A stretch of DNA of 13,697 nucleotides. Source: an uncultured Coriobacteriaceae bacterium (GTDB lineage Bacteria > Actinomycetota > Coriobacteriia > Coriobacteriales > Eggerthellaceae). The number at the start of each line of letters is the position of its first letter. The first letter of the stretch is position 1. Below the pieces are notes generated by a model. That model was not told where the DNA came from, ran no database searches, and saw only the letters and a list, made by a program, of their open reading frames with translations. The stretch is taken from positions 1 through 13,697 of the forward strand of contig URRZ01000058.1 of the NCBI GenBank assembly GCA_900550385.1. The letters are read 5' to 3'. Shown here in pieces: positions 1 through 5,900 of the stretch. The translations under genes and the position numbers were made by a program.

Positions 1-95
1 GCACCGGAGATCGCGGGGATCGCGAGGGCGCCGCGTACTTCGGTACGCAAGCCCTCGGGATCGCCGCGAGATCCGGTGCCAGGGCCCTTCGCAGC
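1..95 (+). repeat. Long hairpin element, copy 1 (truncated by window start)
   Basis: This is the right-hand 95 nt of an element that recurs at 12203 and 13481. It is about 95% identical to copy 2: I count five differences (positions 2, 3, 14, 77, 88). The apical stem GCGTAC/GTACGC closes a TTCG tetraloop at 39-42, followed outward by a GC-rich stem running back to position 1. Differences 3 and 77 form a compensated pair (A-T here, G-C in copy 2). Positions 2 and 14 make C-G pairs where copy 2 has T.G wobbles. The partner of position 88 lies outside the window. The copy ends with GCAGC and sits just beyond the 3' end of pgi, antisense to it. The function is unknown; a structured RNA is inferred from pairing conservation. 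Confidence 0.8.
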
Positions 96-103
96 GGCGG
101 CTT

Positions 104-131
104 GATACTCGCGCCGTCAGGCGCGAGTATC
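104..131. other. Perfect 12-bp hairpin with GTCA loop over the pgi stop codon
   Basis: The arms GATACTCGCGCC (104-115) and GGCGCGAGTATC (120-131) are perfectly complementary around the loop GTCA (116-119). On the minus strand the loop reads TGAC, and its TGA is the stop codon of pgi, so the last four codons of pgi form one arm. It begins exactly 8 nt after the CGCAGC end of element copy 1. No T-run follows on either strand, so it is at most an atypical terminator. The same hairpin format, with a different arm sequence, follows copy 2 at 12336. Confidence 0.7.
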
Positions 132-1823
132 CAAAATGGAGTTGATGATCTCCGCGAGCGCGCGGATGGTGACGCTGGCGTTGTCGGGAAGGTGCAGGTG
201 CACGCAGCGGCGCCCCTTGGCCGCAAGGGTGAGCAGGTCGCCTTCCGCCTGAGCCTTCGCCAGCATCCCCAGGCTCTCCGCCTCCTGCTTGAGCGGGATG
301 TCCTTCAGCTCGTCGGCGGAAAGGATCAGGAACACGCCCGAGTTCGGCCCGCCCTTCTGAAGCTGGCCGGTGGAATGAAGGTAGCGCGGACCCACTTCCA
401 AGCACGACGGCACGCCGCGCTTGTCGGCGACCCCGTGGCGGATGGTCTCCAGCGCCTCGCGCCTGCCCTCGCCCGTGAAGGGGAGGAACGCGTTCAGCGC
501 GAAGTAGTCGCCCGGCTGGATGCTGTTCAGGAGCGCCTGCAGGGCGCTGTAGATGTCCGTGCAGTCCTTGAAGCAGGGGGAAAGGCGCACCTCGGCCTCG
601 CCCATGTGCACGTCGCCGAAGAAATCCTGCACGAAATCGGGCTCGGGATGGCCCTCGCGCAGGATGTCCAGGACCGCCGCCTTGGCGGAGGCGACATCGG
701 GCTGGTCGAACGGGCAGATCTTCATCAGGTAGCCGCACATGGCGATGGCGTACTCCCACATCACGAAGTGCTCGGGCAGCTCGTACACCGAATCGATGCG
801 GTAGTTCGTGCGCGGGATGGCCGGATCGATGTAGGACAGGCCCATCTCGAAGTTGTGGCGCTCGTCCCACAGGTCGTTCTTCGTCTGGTACATGACCACC
901 GTGCGATCGCCCGGATCGCGCGTGAGCAGCAGCGAGTCGACCTCGATGTTGGGGAGGATCCCCTGGCCGTGCTTGCCGAGGCTTTCCGCCACCAGCTGCT
1001 CGATCCACAGGCCCAGGACGCGCCCGCGCTTCTGCGTGAGGAACGAGAACTTGTTGCGGCCCGCTAGGTAGTTGTCGTACAGGAACGCAGCCAGCCCGAT
1101 GGCGGGGTTGTCGATGGCGTCCTCGCTGCAGGCGCGCTCCGCCTCGATGCCGTGCTCGATGAACGACTTCAGGTCGATGCCCACCAGCGCCGCCGGCAGC
1201 AGGCCGAACACCGAAAGCGCCGAGAAGCGCCCTCCCACGGAAGGCTCGCCGGAAAACACCGCGCGCCAGCCCTCCTCCTTCGCCTGCCGCTCGAGCTCCG
1301 AACCTGGATCCGTGATGGCGACCAAGTGCTTCACGAGCTCGTCCTCGTCCATCTCGTCCGCGATCGCCTCGCGCACGGCGTGCAGCATCAGCCGCGGCTC
1401 GATGGTCCCGCCGCTTTTCGACGAGATGACGAACAGCGTGGTCTTGGGGTTGATCTCCGAGAGCATCGCCCGCACGCGCACCGGGGAGTCGGAGTCGATG
1501 GTGCGGAACTTGACCAAGGACGAATCCGCCTTGTTGTACTTGGTGATGGTCATCGGCGCCTGGGTGGAGCCGCCCTGCCCGATGAGGACGACGGTCTTGA
1601 GGCCTTGGGCGATGATGGAGTCGGCGAACTCTTGGATCTTCTCGAGCGGATAGGGCGGGTTCGACGCGAGATCGGTCCAGCCCATGAAGCGCTCGGCGCA
1701 CGCCTGCGCCTCCTCGGAGAAATCGTACACGGTCGCATCCTTCGCATGGATGCGGCTGGCGATGCATTCCTTCACGAGCGTCTTCGCGGAAGGATACAGT
1801 TTTTCGGTATCGCTAACTAGCAT
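117..1823 (-). CDS. pgi: Glucose-6-phosphate isomerase
   Basis: This 568-residue protein interconverts glucose 6-phosphate and fructose 6-phosphate in the cytoplasm. Visible signatures are the phosphate-binding GQGGSTQAP (82-90) and SSKSGGT (134-140), GGRFSALSVFG (197-207), the catalytic Glu region WIEQLVAES (E275), and RYLHSTGQLQKGG near the C-terminus with likely catalytic His483 and Lys490. The short, divergent architecture resembles the PGI half of transaldolase-PGI fusion proteins more than the E. coli enzyme; no transaldolase domain is present. The ATG has a good AGAAGG ribosome site 5 nt upstream. The gene appears to be transcribed alone from an extended -10 promoter. Its stop codon lies in a hairpin loop next to a repeat element, which is unusual. 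Confidence 0.95.
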   Translation of the reverse strand: MLVSDTEKLYPSAKTLVKECIASRIHAKDATVYDFSEEAQACAERFMGWTDLASNPPYPLEKIQEFADSIIAQGLKTVVLIGQGGSTQAPMTITKYNKADSSLVKFRTIDSDSPVRVRAMLSEINPKTTLFVISSKSGGTIEPRLMLHAVREAIADEMDEDELVKHLVAITDPGSELERQAKEEGWRAVFSGEPSVGGRFSALSVFGLLPAALVGIDLKSFIEHGIEAERACSEDAIDNPAIGLAAFLYDNYLAGRNKFSFLTQKRGRVLGLWIEQLVAESLGKHGQGILPNIEVDSLLLTRDPGDRTVVMYQTKNDLWDERHNFEMGLSYIDPAIPRTNYRIDSVYELPEHFVMWEYAIAMCGYLMKICPFDQPDVASAKAAVLDILREGHPEPDFVQDFFGDVHMGEAEVRLSPCFKDCTDIYSALQALLNSIQPGDYFALNAFLPFTGEGRREALETIRHGVADKRGVPSCLEVGPRYLHSTGQLQKGGPNSGVFLILSADELKDIPLKQEAESLGMLAKAQAEGDLLTLAAKGRRCVHLHLPDNASVTIRALAEIINSILDTRA

Positions 1824-1861
1824 GGGACCTTCTTTTGCTCATAGGCAATAGGGTACCCGCC

Positions 1862-1867
1862 ATTCTA
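1862..1867 (-). promoter_or_regulatory. Probable extended -10 promoter of pgi
   Basis: The minus strand reads TGATAGAAT, an extended -10 (TG-N-TAGAAT), about 40 nt upstream of the pgi ATG. I see no convincing -35 at 17 nt, which fits an extended -10 promoter. A small hairpin, GCGCG-TTCA-CGCGC on the minus strand, lies just upstream and could end transcription of the regulator gene before it. Confidence 0.45.
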
Positions 1868-1933
1868 TCAAACGGCATGCAGCGCGCGTGAACGCGCCCT
1901 CTGTATATGGTGGTCTTGTGGACGGGGAAGGCG

Positions 1934-2647
1934 CTACAGCCCCAGCGCCTTCTTCAGCGCCGAGACGCGGCGGCGCGACACGGGGATCTTGTCCTCGACG
2001 CCGTTGAGCGTGAGCAGCAGCGTGCCGCCGGACACCGATTCCACCTCGTCGACCATCGACAGGTTCACCAGGTACCCGCGATGGACGCGGAAGAACCCGT
2101 GGCCGTCCAGGCGCTTCTCCAGCTGGGCCAGGCTCACCGTGGAGAAGTAGCGGTCGGTGTCGGTCTGCAGGTAGGCGTAGTCGTCGCGCGCCATGACGAA
2201 GCGGATCTTGTCGATGCCGATGAGGATCTTCTTGCCGCCCTTCTCCACCGGGATGCGCTCGGACTTCTGCGCCTGCATGTGCAGGGCGACGTGCTCGCGG
2301 ACGCGCGCGATGGCCTGGGCGAGGCGGTCGGACTCGACCGGCTTCACCAGGTAGTCGATGGCGTGGACCTTGAACGCCTCGAGGGCGAACTCGCTGTAGG
2401 CGGTGACGAACACCACCGCAGGGGGGAATTTCAGGTGCTGCAGGGCGTCGGCAAGCTGCAGGCCGGTCGCCTCGGGCATGTTGATGTCGAGGAACATCAC
2501 GTCGCAGGGATATTCCTTCAGCTTCTCGATGGCTTCGCGGACGCTGGCCGCCTCGGCGACCACCTCGGTCTGCCCCAGTTCGTCGAGAAGGAACCTCAGT
2601 TCGGAACGCGCAGGGGCCTCGTCGTCGACGATCATCGCTTTTAGCAC
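1934..2647 (-). CDS. LytTR-family response regulator
   Basis: This 237-residue cytoplasmic DNA-binding response regulator has an N-terminal receiver domain (about 1-120) with the acidic pair D8/D9, phosphoacceptor D54 in FLDINMP, T82 and K102 in LVKP. A LytTR DNA-binding domain follows (about 135-237), with the hallmark FFRVHRGYLVNL segment. All phosphorylation residues are present, so it should respond to a histidine kinase, but no kinase gene is adjacent. The start is GTG, chosen because AAGGAGG lies 6 nt upstream and the receiver fold begins at once. LytTR regulators usually bind pairs of short direct repeats; the target here is unknown. Confidence 0.93.
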   Translation of the reverse strand: MLKAMIVDDEAPARSELRFLLDELGQTEVVAEAASVREAIEKLKEYPCDVMFLDINMPEATGLQLADALQHLKFPPAVVFVTAYSEFALEAFKVHAIDYLVKPVESDRLAQAIARVREHVALHMQAQKSERIPVEKGGKKILIGIDKIRFVMARDDYAYLQTDTDRYFSTVSLAQLEKRLDGHGFFRVHRGYLVNLSMVDEVESVSGGTLLLTLNGVEDKIPVSRRRVSALKKALGL

Positions 2648-2694
2648 GGGAACCTCCTTGTGCCGAACCCCACTCCTGATGCTGCAACGGTGCC

Positions 2695-2700
2695 ATTATA
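2695..2700 (-). promoter_or_regulatory. Probable -10 box for the LytTR regulator
   Basis: The minus strand carries a perfect TATAAT about 48 nt upstream of the GTG start. No good -35 is found 16-18 nt further up. A TTGCGT sits about 27 nt upstream, which is too far for ordinary sigma-70 spacing, so an activator or a nonstandard -35 may be involved. Confidence 0.45.
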
Positions 2701-2843
2701 CGGCAACGGAACGCGGCGCACATAGTACGCAATGGGATGTTGCCCAGTTTTTCGAAAGTTTTTTCACGGGCGAACGGTCGAATATGGGATTCGAACGGAC
2801 CGATAATGCCGACGAACGGCTGTTGCAGCCCCTGATGCCCGAG

Positions 2844-2922
2844 GGTCGGGGGCCGCAGGCCGCCCCGCGCCGCCCGCGGCGACGGGCCCGGTTGCCCGAC
2901 CGCCGCCACGGGCCGAAAGGCC
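2844..2922. other. GC-rich inverted repeats downstream of the dipeptidase gene
   Basis: GGTCGGG (2844-2850) pairs with CCCGACC (2895-2901) and encloses very GC-rich, self-complementary sequence. Next to the stop codon a small hairpin GGCC-GAAA-GGCC occupies 2911-2922. Together they may form the transcription end of the dipeptidase gene, although there is no T-run. The rest of the 2648-2923 gap holds the regulator promoter and nothing else I recognise. Confidence 0.35.
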
Positions 2923-2923
2923 G

Positions 2924-4342
2924 CTAGAATTCGATCGTCATCAGCTTGCCGATGGTGAGGGCGTAGATCCTGAACGCCTCGCGCAGCAGCTCCTCGCTCA
3001 CGCCCTCGTCGGGGCCGTGCATGCTGCCCACCCAATCGGGGAAATCGACCCACGACTTCTCGGGGCCGAAGCTGGCCGCGTTCGAGAAATGGCGCGCGTA
3101 CGTGCCGCCGCCCATGGTGAACGTCTCGGCGTTCTCGCCCGTCGCCTCGTTGTAGGCGGAAAGCAGCGCCTGGATCACCGGAGACTGAGGATCCAAGAGG
3201 AACGGCTCCTCCTCGCGCCCGGTGCGGTAGGTGCAGCCCGCAGCCTCCGCCGCGGCGCGGATCTTCGCGGTGAGCTCGTCTGCCGTGATGGACGTGGGGA
3301 ATCGGATGTCGATGGACTGGACGAAGGCCCCGTCCTCGGTGCGGATGGTCCCGCCCACCGCCGTGAGCGCGCCGAAATGCTCGTCGGAGCAGGCGACGCC
3401 CAGGCCGCTGCCGTCGGTGCGCGCGGTGAGGAGCTGCTCGAACTCCAAGAACGCGCGCTCGGCATCGTCGCACAGGCCGTTGGCCAGCAGGTAGTCCACG
3501 ATCATCCCGATGGCGCTGACGCCGCTTTCGGGCGTGGAGGCATGGGCGCTCTTGCCGGCGGCCTCGATGCGCGCCAGGCCGTCGCCCGCGTCGGAGATGG
3601 AAAGCCCCTCCGCCGACGGGAGCTGCGCGGCATCCGCGCGGACGACGGCGTGCGCCAGCCCGGGGACCGCGTTCGATGCGACGCCGCCGTCGAACTCGAC
3701 GATGCGCCCGCCTTCGGAGCGCGGCGCCTCCACGAAGCCGTCGTAGAGCCCCTTCTCGCCGTAGCACACGGGGAACTCCGCATCGGGCGTGAACAGGAAC
3801 AGCGGATCGGCGTGATGCTGGCGGTAGTACGCCACGTCCGCCATGCCCGTCTCCTCGTTCGCGCCGAACAGGACGCGGATCGTGTAGGGGAAGCGCTGCG
3901 CCTCGCCCGACTCCTGAAGGTCCTTCCAGAACTTGACGGCGTGCAGGGCGACGACGGTGGGGCCCTTGTCGTCGATCACGCCGCGGCCGATGAGGAAGCC
4001 GTCCTTACGCGTGACCCGATAGGGTTCGAACGTCCAGCCCGGGCCGGCCGGCACCACGTCGGTGTGGCCGATGATGCCGATCTGCCCCTCCGATTCGCCG
4101 GGAAGGTCGGCGTAGCCGATATGCCCCTGTTCGTCGCAGGTCTCAAATCCCATGCGCTCGGCGATGGAAAGCGCGGCCGTCAGGGCCTCGCGCGGCCCGG
4201 GGCCGTACGGCGCGCCTTCGGCCGCCTTGCCCGTATCCTCCACGCTGGGGATGCGCACCAGGGTGTCGATGTCGGCGACGACATCTTCCCAATGGGCATC
4301 GAGGTATTCGTCGATCTTGCGGTTGATCAGGGTTTCGTCCAT
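2924..4342 (-). CDS. pepV: M20 family dipeptidase, PepV/Sapep-like
   Basis: This probable cytoplasmic zinc dipeptidase of 472 residues matches the roughly 470 usual for PepV. Metal and catalytic motifs are all visible: GHTDVVPAG (H93, D95), GRGVIDDKGP (D124/D125), ANEETG (E163, E164), FTPDAEFP (D187) and SMHGPDE (H442). GGGTYARHF (His418) is also typical of this family. The family trims dipeptides to free amino acids, with the lid domain inserted between the catalytic halves. The start is the ATG at 4342, preceded by GAAGGAG, rather than an upstream in-frame GTG at 4366. It is divergent from the DUF523 gene, and the two share an exact 20-bp inverted repeat over their start regions. Dipeptide specificity cannot be read from the sequence. 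Confidence 0.92.
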   Translation of the reverse strand: MDETLINRKIDEYLDAHWEDVVADIDTLVRIPSVEDTGKAAEGAPYGPGPREALTAALSIAERMGFETCDEQGHIGYADLPGESEGQIGIIGHTDVVPAGPGWTFEPYRVTRKDGFLIGRGVIDDKGPTVVALHAVKFWKDLQESGEAQRFPYTIRVLFGANEETGMADVAYYRQHHADPLFLFTPDAEFPVCYGEKGLYDGFVEAPRSEGGRIVEFDGGVASNAVPGLAHAVVRADAAQLPSAEGLSISDAGDGLARIEAAGKSAHASTPESGVSAIGMIVDYLLANGLCDDAERAFLEFEQLLTARTDGSGLGVACSDEHFGALTAVGGTIRTEDGAFVQSIDIRFPTSITADELTAKIRAAAEAAGCTYRTGREEEPFLLDPQSPVIQALLSAYNEATGENAETFTMGGGTYARHFSNAASFGPEKSWVDFPDWVGSMHGPDEGVSEELLREAFRIYALTIGKLMTIEF

Positions 4343-4446
4343 GGAACGCTCCTTCGGTTCGCCCAAGCTCTTTCATATCGGTTCATTATGCGGCAGAATT
4401 GGACGGAGGATCGGAGGAAACAGAAAAACCGAAGGAGCGTTCCATG
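4340..4446. repeat. 20-bp perfect inverted repeat spanning two divergent start sites
   Basis: AACCGAAGGAGCGTTCCATG occurs at 4427-4446 on the plus strand and at 4340-4359 on the minus strand. Each arm contains the ribosome-binding site, spacer and ATG of its gene (DUF523 and dipeptidase). Identity stops exactly at the ATG on one side and 4 nt before GAAGGAG on the other. The 67 bp between the arms are more AT-rich and must hold the promoters. One plus-strand candidate is TTTCAT (4371-4376), 17 nt, CAGAAT (4394-4399); a minus-strand CATAAT lies at 4385-4390 without a good -35. Confidence 0.9.
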
Positions 4447-4947
4447 ATCATCGCCGTGAGCGCCTGCCTGCTGGGCGTCCCCTGCCGCTACGACGGCGGC
4501 ACCCGCCCCTGCGAGGCGGTGGGGCGCCTGCAAAGCGCGCACGACGTGGTCCCCATCTGCCCGGAATCGATGGCGGGGCTGCCCATCCCCCGCCTGCCCA
4601 ACGAGCTGGTGGCGGAAGACGACGGTTTCCGCGTGGTGGATTCGAGCGGGATCGACAACACCGAGGCGTTCCTCGAAGGGGCCCGATGCGCTTTGAAGCG
4701 CGTTCGGGAAGCCGGCTGCGAACTTGCGGTGCTGAAGTCGAAAAGCCCCTCGTGCGGAAGCGGACGCATCTACGACGGCACGTTTACCGGCACGCTCGCG
4801 GACGGCTGGGGCGTGGCGGCGCGGATGCTCGCCGATGCCGGCATCCCCGTGATCGACGAAAGCGCCCTCGAGCAGCTGGCGGCGCGATGCGGCGGCATCC
4901 CCGACGATGATGCCCTGCGTTGCCCCTGCACGCGAGTTCCGGTATAA
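4444..4947 (+). CDS. DUF523 family protein (YbbK-like)
   Basis: This 167-residue cytoplasmic protein of unknown function matches DUF523 (COG1683). The family signatures are present: SACLLGVPCRYDGG (6-19), ICPE (38-41) followed by GLPIPR, LKSKSPSCGSG (97-107) and IYDGTF (109-114). Cysteines C8, C14, C39 and C104 are the conserved set, suggesting metal, Fe-S or redox chemistry, but this is inference. The ATG at 4444 was chosen over an upstream GTG because GAAGGAG is positioned 6 nt before it and the family motif starts at residue 6. Its TAA stop lies within the -10 box of the tRNA gene that follows. Confidence 0.9.
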   Translation: MIIAVSACLLGVPCRYDGGTRPCEAVGRLQSAHDVVPICPESMAGLPIPRLPNELVAEDDGFRVVDSSGIDNTEAFLEGARCALKRVREAGCELAVLKSKSPSCGSGRIYDGTFTGTLADGWGVAARMLADAGIPVIDESALEQLAARCGGIPDDDALRCPCTRVPV

Positions 4948-4948
4948 T
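4920..4948 (+). promoter_or_regulatory. Sigma-70 promoter of tRNA-Leu
   Basis: TTGCCC (4920-4925), a 17-nt spacer and a perfect TATAAT (4943-4948) lie just before the tRNA, with the -10 ending 10 nt before its first base. The -35 is inside the DUF523 coding region and the TAA stop of that gene is part of the -10 box. Confidence 0.75.
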
Positions 4949-4958
4949 CCGCTTTTGC

Positions 4959-5042
4959 GCCCGAGTGACGGAATGGCAGACGTGGCGGTCTCAAAAACCG
5001 TTGTCGAAAGACGTGCGAGTTCGACTCTCGCCTCGGGCACCA
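4959..5042 (+). tRNA. tRNA-Leu (anticodon CAA)
   Basis: The acceptor stem GCCCGAG (4959-4965) pairs with CTCGGGC (5032-5038), and an encoded ACCA ends the gene. The anticodon stem encloses the loop CTCAAAA with CAA at 4992-4994, reading UUG. The long variable arm (GTCGAAAGAC region) is typical of class II tRNA-Leu, and the T arm GCGAG-TTCGACT-CTCGC is canonical. Confidence 0.97.
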
Positions 5043-5054
5043 GAGAGCCGTTCC

Positions 5055-5077
5055 GAAAGCCCCACATCGGGGCTTTC
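5055..5077 (+). terminator. Rho-independent-type terminator after tRNA-Leu
   Basis: GAAAGCCCC (5055-5063), loop ACATC and GGGGCTTTC (5069-5077) form a perfect 9-bp hairpin followed by the pyrimidine-rich tail TTCGTCTCT. It lies 12 nt after the tRNA. It is symmetric and may also stop transcription arriving from the TetR gene on the other strand. Confidence 0.75.
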
Positions 5078-5084
5078 TTCGTCT

Positions 5085-5699
5085 CTACAGCAGCTCCCCC
5101 GCATCGCCGAACAGGCGCTCGTCGCTAAGCGACGGCGCTTTGCGCCCCTCGCGGAAGAACGCCGCGCGCGTGTGGTTCGCGATTTGGGCGAGCCGTACCG
5201 CCCCGAGCCGTTCAGCGGGATCCTGCCGCACCGCGTACAGGGCCAAGCCCACGTATGCGCGCGAGAGCATCTCCTCGAAGTAGGGCCGTAGCCTGTCGCG
5301 GGGAACGCCCTCGTCATCCATCATATCGTGCAGCTCCGCCAGCACCTTGCGCGTGAGGCGCGCCTCGAAGCGAGGGTCGCCGTTGGGGCCCGCCAGCACC
5401 CGCAACGCGCGATCCCATTGGAAGCACGCTTCGAACCAGGCGCTCATGCCGTTGAAGGGGTTTTCCGTCGGCGAGGACGACCTCCGCCCGCGGTACAGGC
5501 TCAGTTCCTCCAGCAGCTCGCGCTCGATGGTGCCCAGCGCGTCCTGCTTGTCCTCGAAGTAGGCGTAGAACGTCGAGCGGCCCACGCCCGACTCCGCCAC
5601 GATCTGCTTCACCGCCACGGCGTCGAACGGCTCGCGTTCCATCAGCGTGATGAGCGCGTGCTTGATGGCCTCTTTGGTTTTGTCGGATCGATCGGTCAT
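5085..5699 (-). CDS. TetR family transcriptional regulator
   Basis: This 204-residue DNA-binding protein has an N-terminal TetR helix-turn-helix (about 10-52), including VKQIVAESGVGRSTFYAYF. The rest is a helical C-terminal ligand/dimer domain of the kind found in Firmicutes and Actinobacteria regulators with short C-terminal arms. The ATG at 5699 is preferred over a 57-residue upstream extension, because that stretch is proline-rich low-complexity sequence and a GGGGCAGG precedes this ATG. It lies downstream of, and on the same strand as, the CocE-like hydrolase. A minus-strand TACTAT at 5740-5745 is a possible -10. The effector and targets are unknown. Confidence 0.9.
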   Translation of the reverse strand: MTDRSDKTKEAIKHALITLMEREPFDAVAVKQIVAESGVGRSTFYAYFEDKQDALGTIERELLEELSLYRGRRSSSPTENPFNGMSAWFEACFQWDRALRVLAGPNGDPRFEARLTRKVLAELHDMMDDEGVPRDRLRPYFEEMLSRAYVGLALYAVRQDPAERLGAVRLAQIANHTRAAFFREGRKAPSLSDERLFGDAGELL

Positions 5700-5817
5700 C
5701 GGAACCTGCCCCTCTCCGCAAGCCGGACGGTTTCGTGGAATAGTATCGCACGTCGAAAGCTCCGGCCGAAAGCGCGCCGCCCCGCCGCTCGGCAGGATCG
5801 GGCGGCAGGGCGGCGGC

Positions 5818-5839
5818 GGGGGCGGTAGATGCCGCCCCC
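5818..5839 (-). terminator. Hairpin after the CocE-like gene
   Basis: GGGGGCGG (5818-5825), a 6-nt loop and CCGCCCCC (5832-5839) form an 8-bp hairpin about 60 nt beyond the stop codon. No T-run follows on the minus strand, so termination is only suggested. The 5700-5900 gap otherwise holds GC-rich sequence and the presumed TetR promoter. Confidence 0.4.
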
Positions 5840-5900
5840 TATCCGGATTCTTCGATCCGCGTTGCGGCAAGCGCCTCGCGGGAACGTCGCGACCGATCCC

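Noticed and set aside
1839..3767. A 642-codon minus-strand open frame through the LytTR and dipeptidase genes
   Set aside because: Out of frame with both real genes, Arg/Ala/Gly-rich and without domains; it also reads through the regulator promoter.
4327..5067. A 246-codon minus-strand open frame over the DUF523 gene and the tRNA
   Set aside because: It crosses a complete tRNA gene and lies opposite a gene with strong family motifs; shadow only.
5790..5825. G-rich stretch as a possible G-quadruplex
   Set aside because: Only three runs of three or more G are present with uneven spacing, and the right part is already used by the hairpin at 5818-5839.
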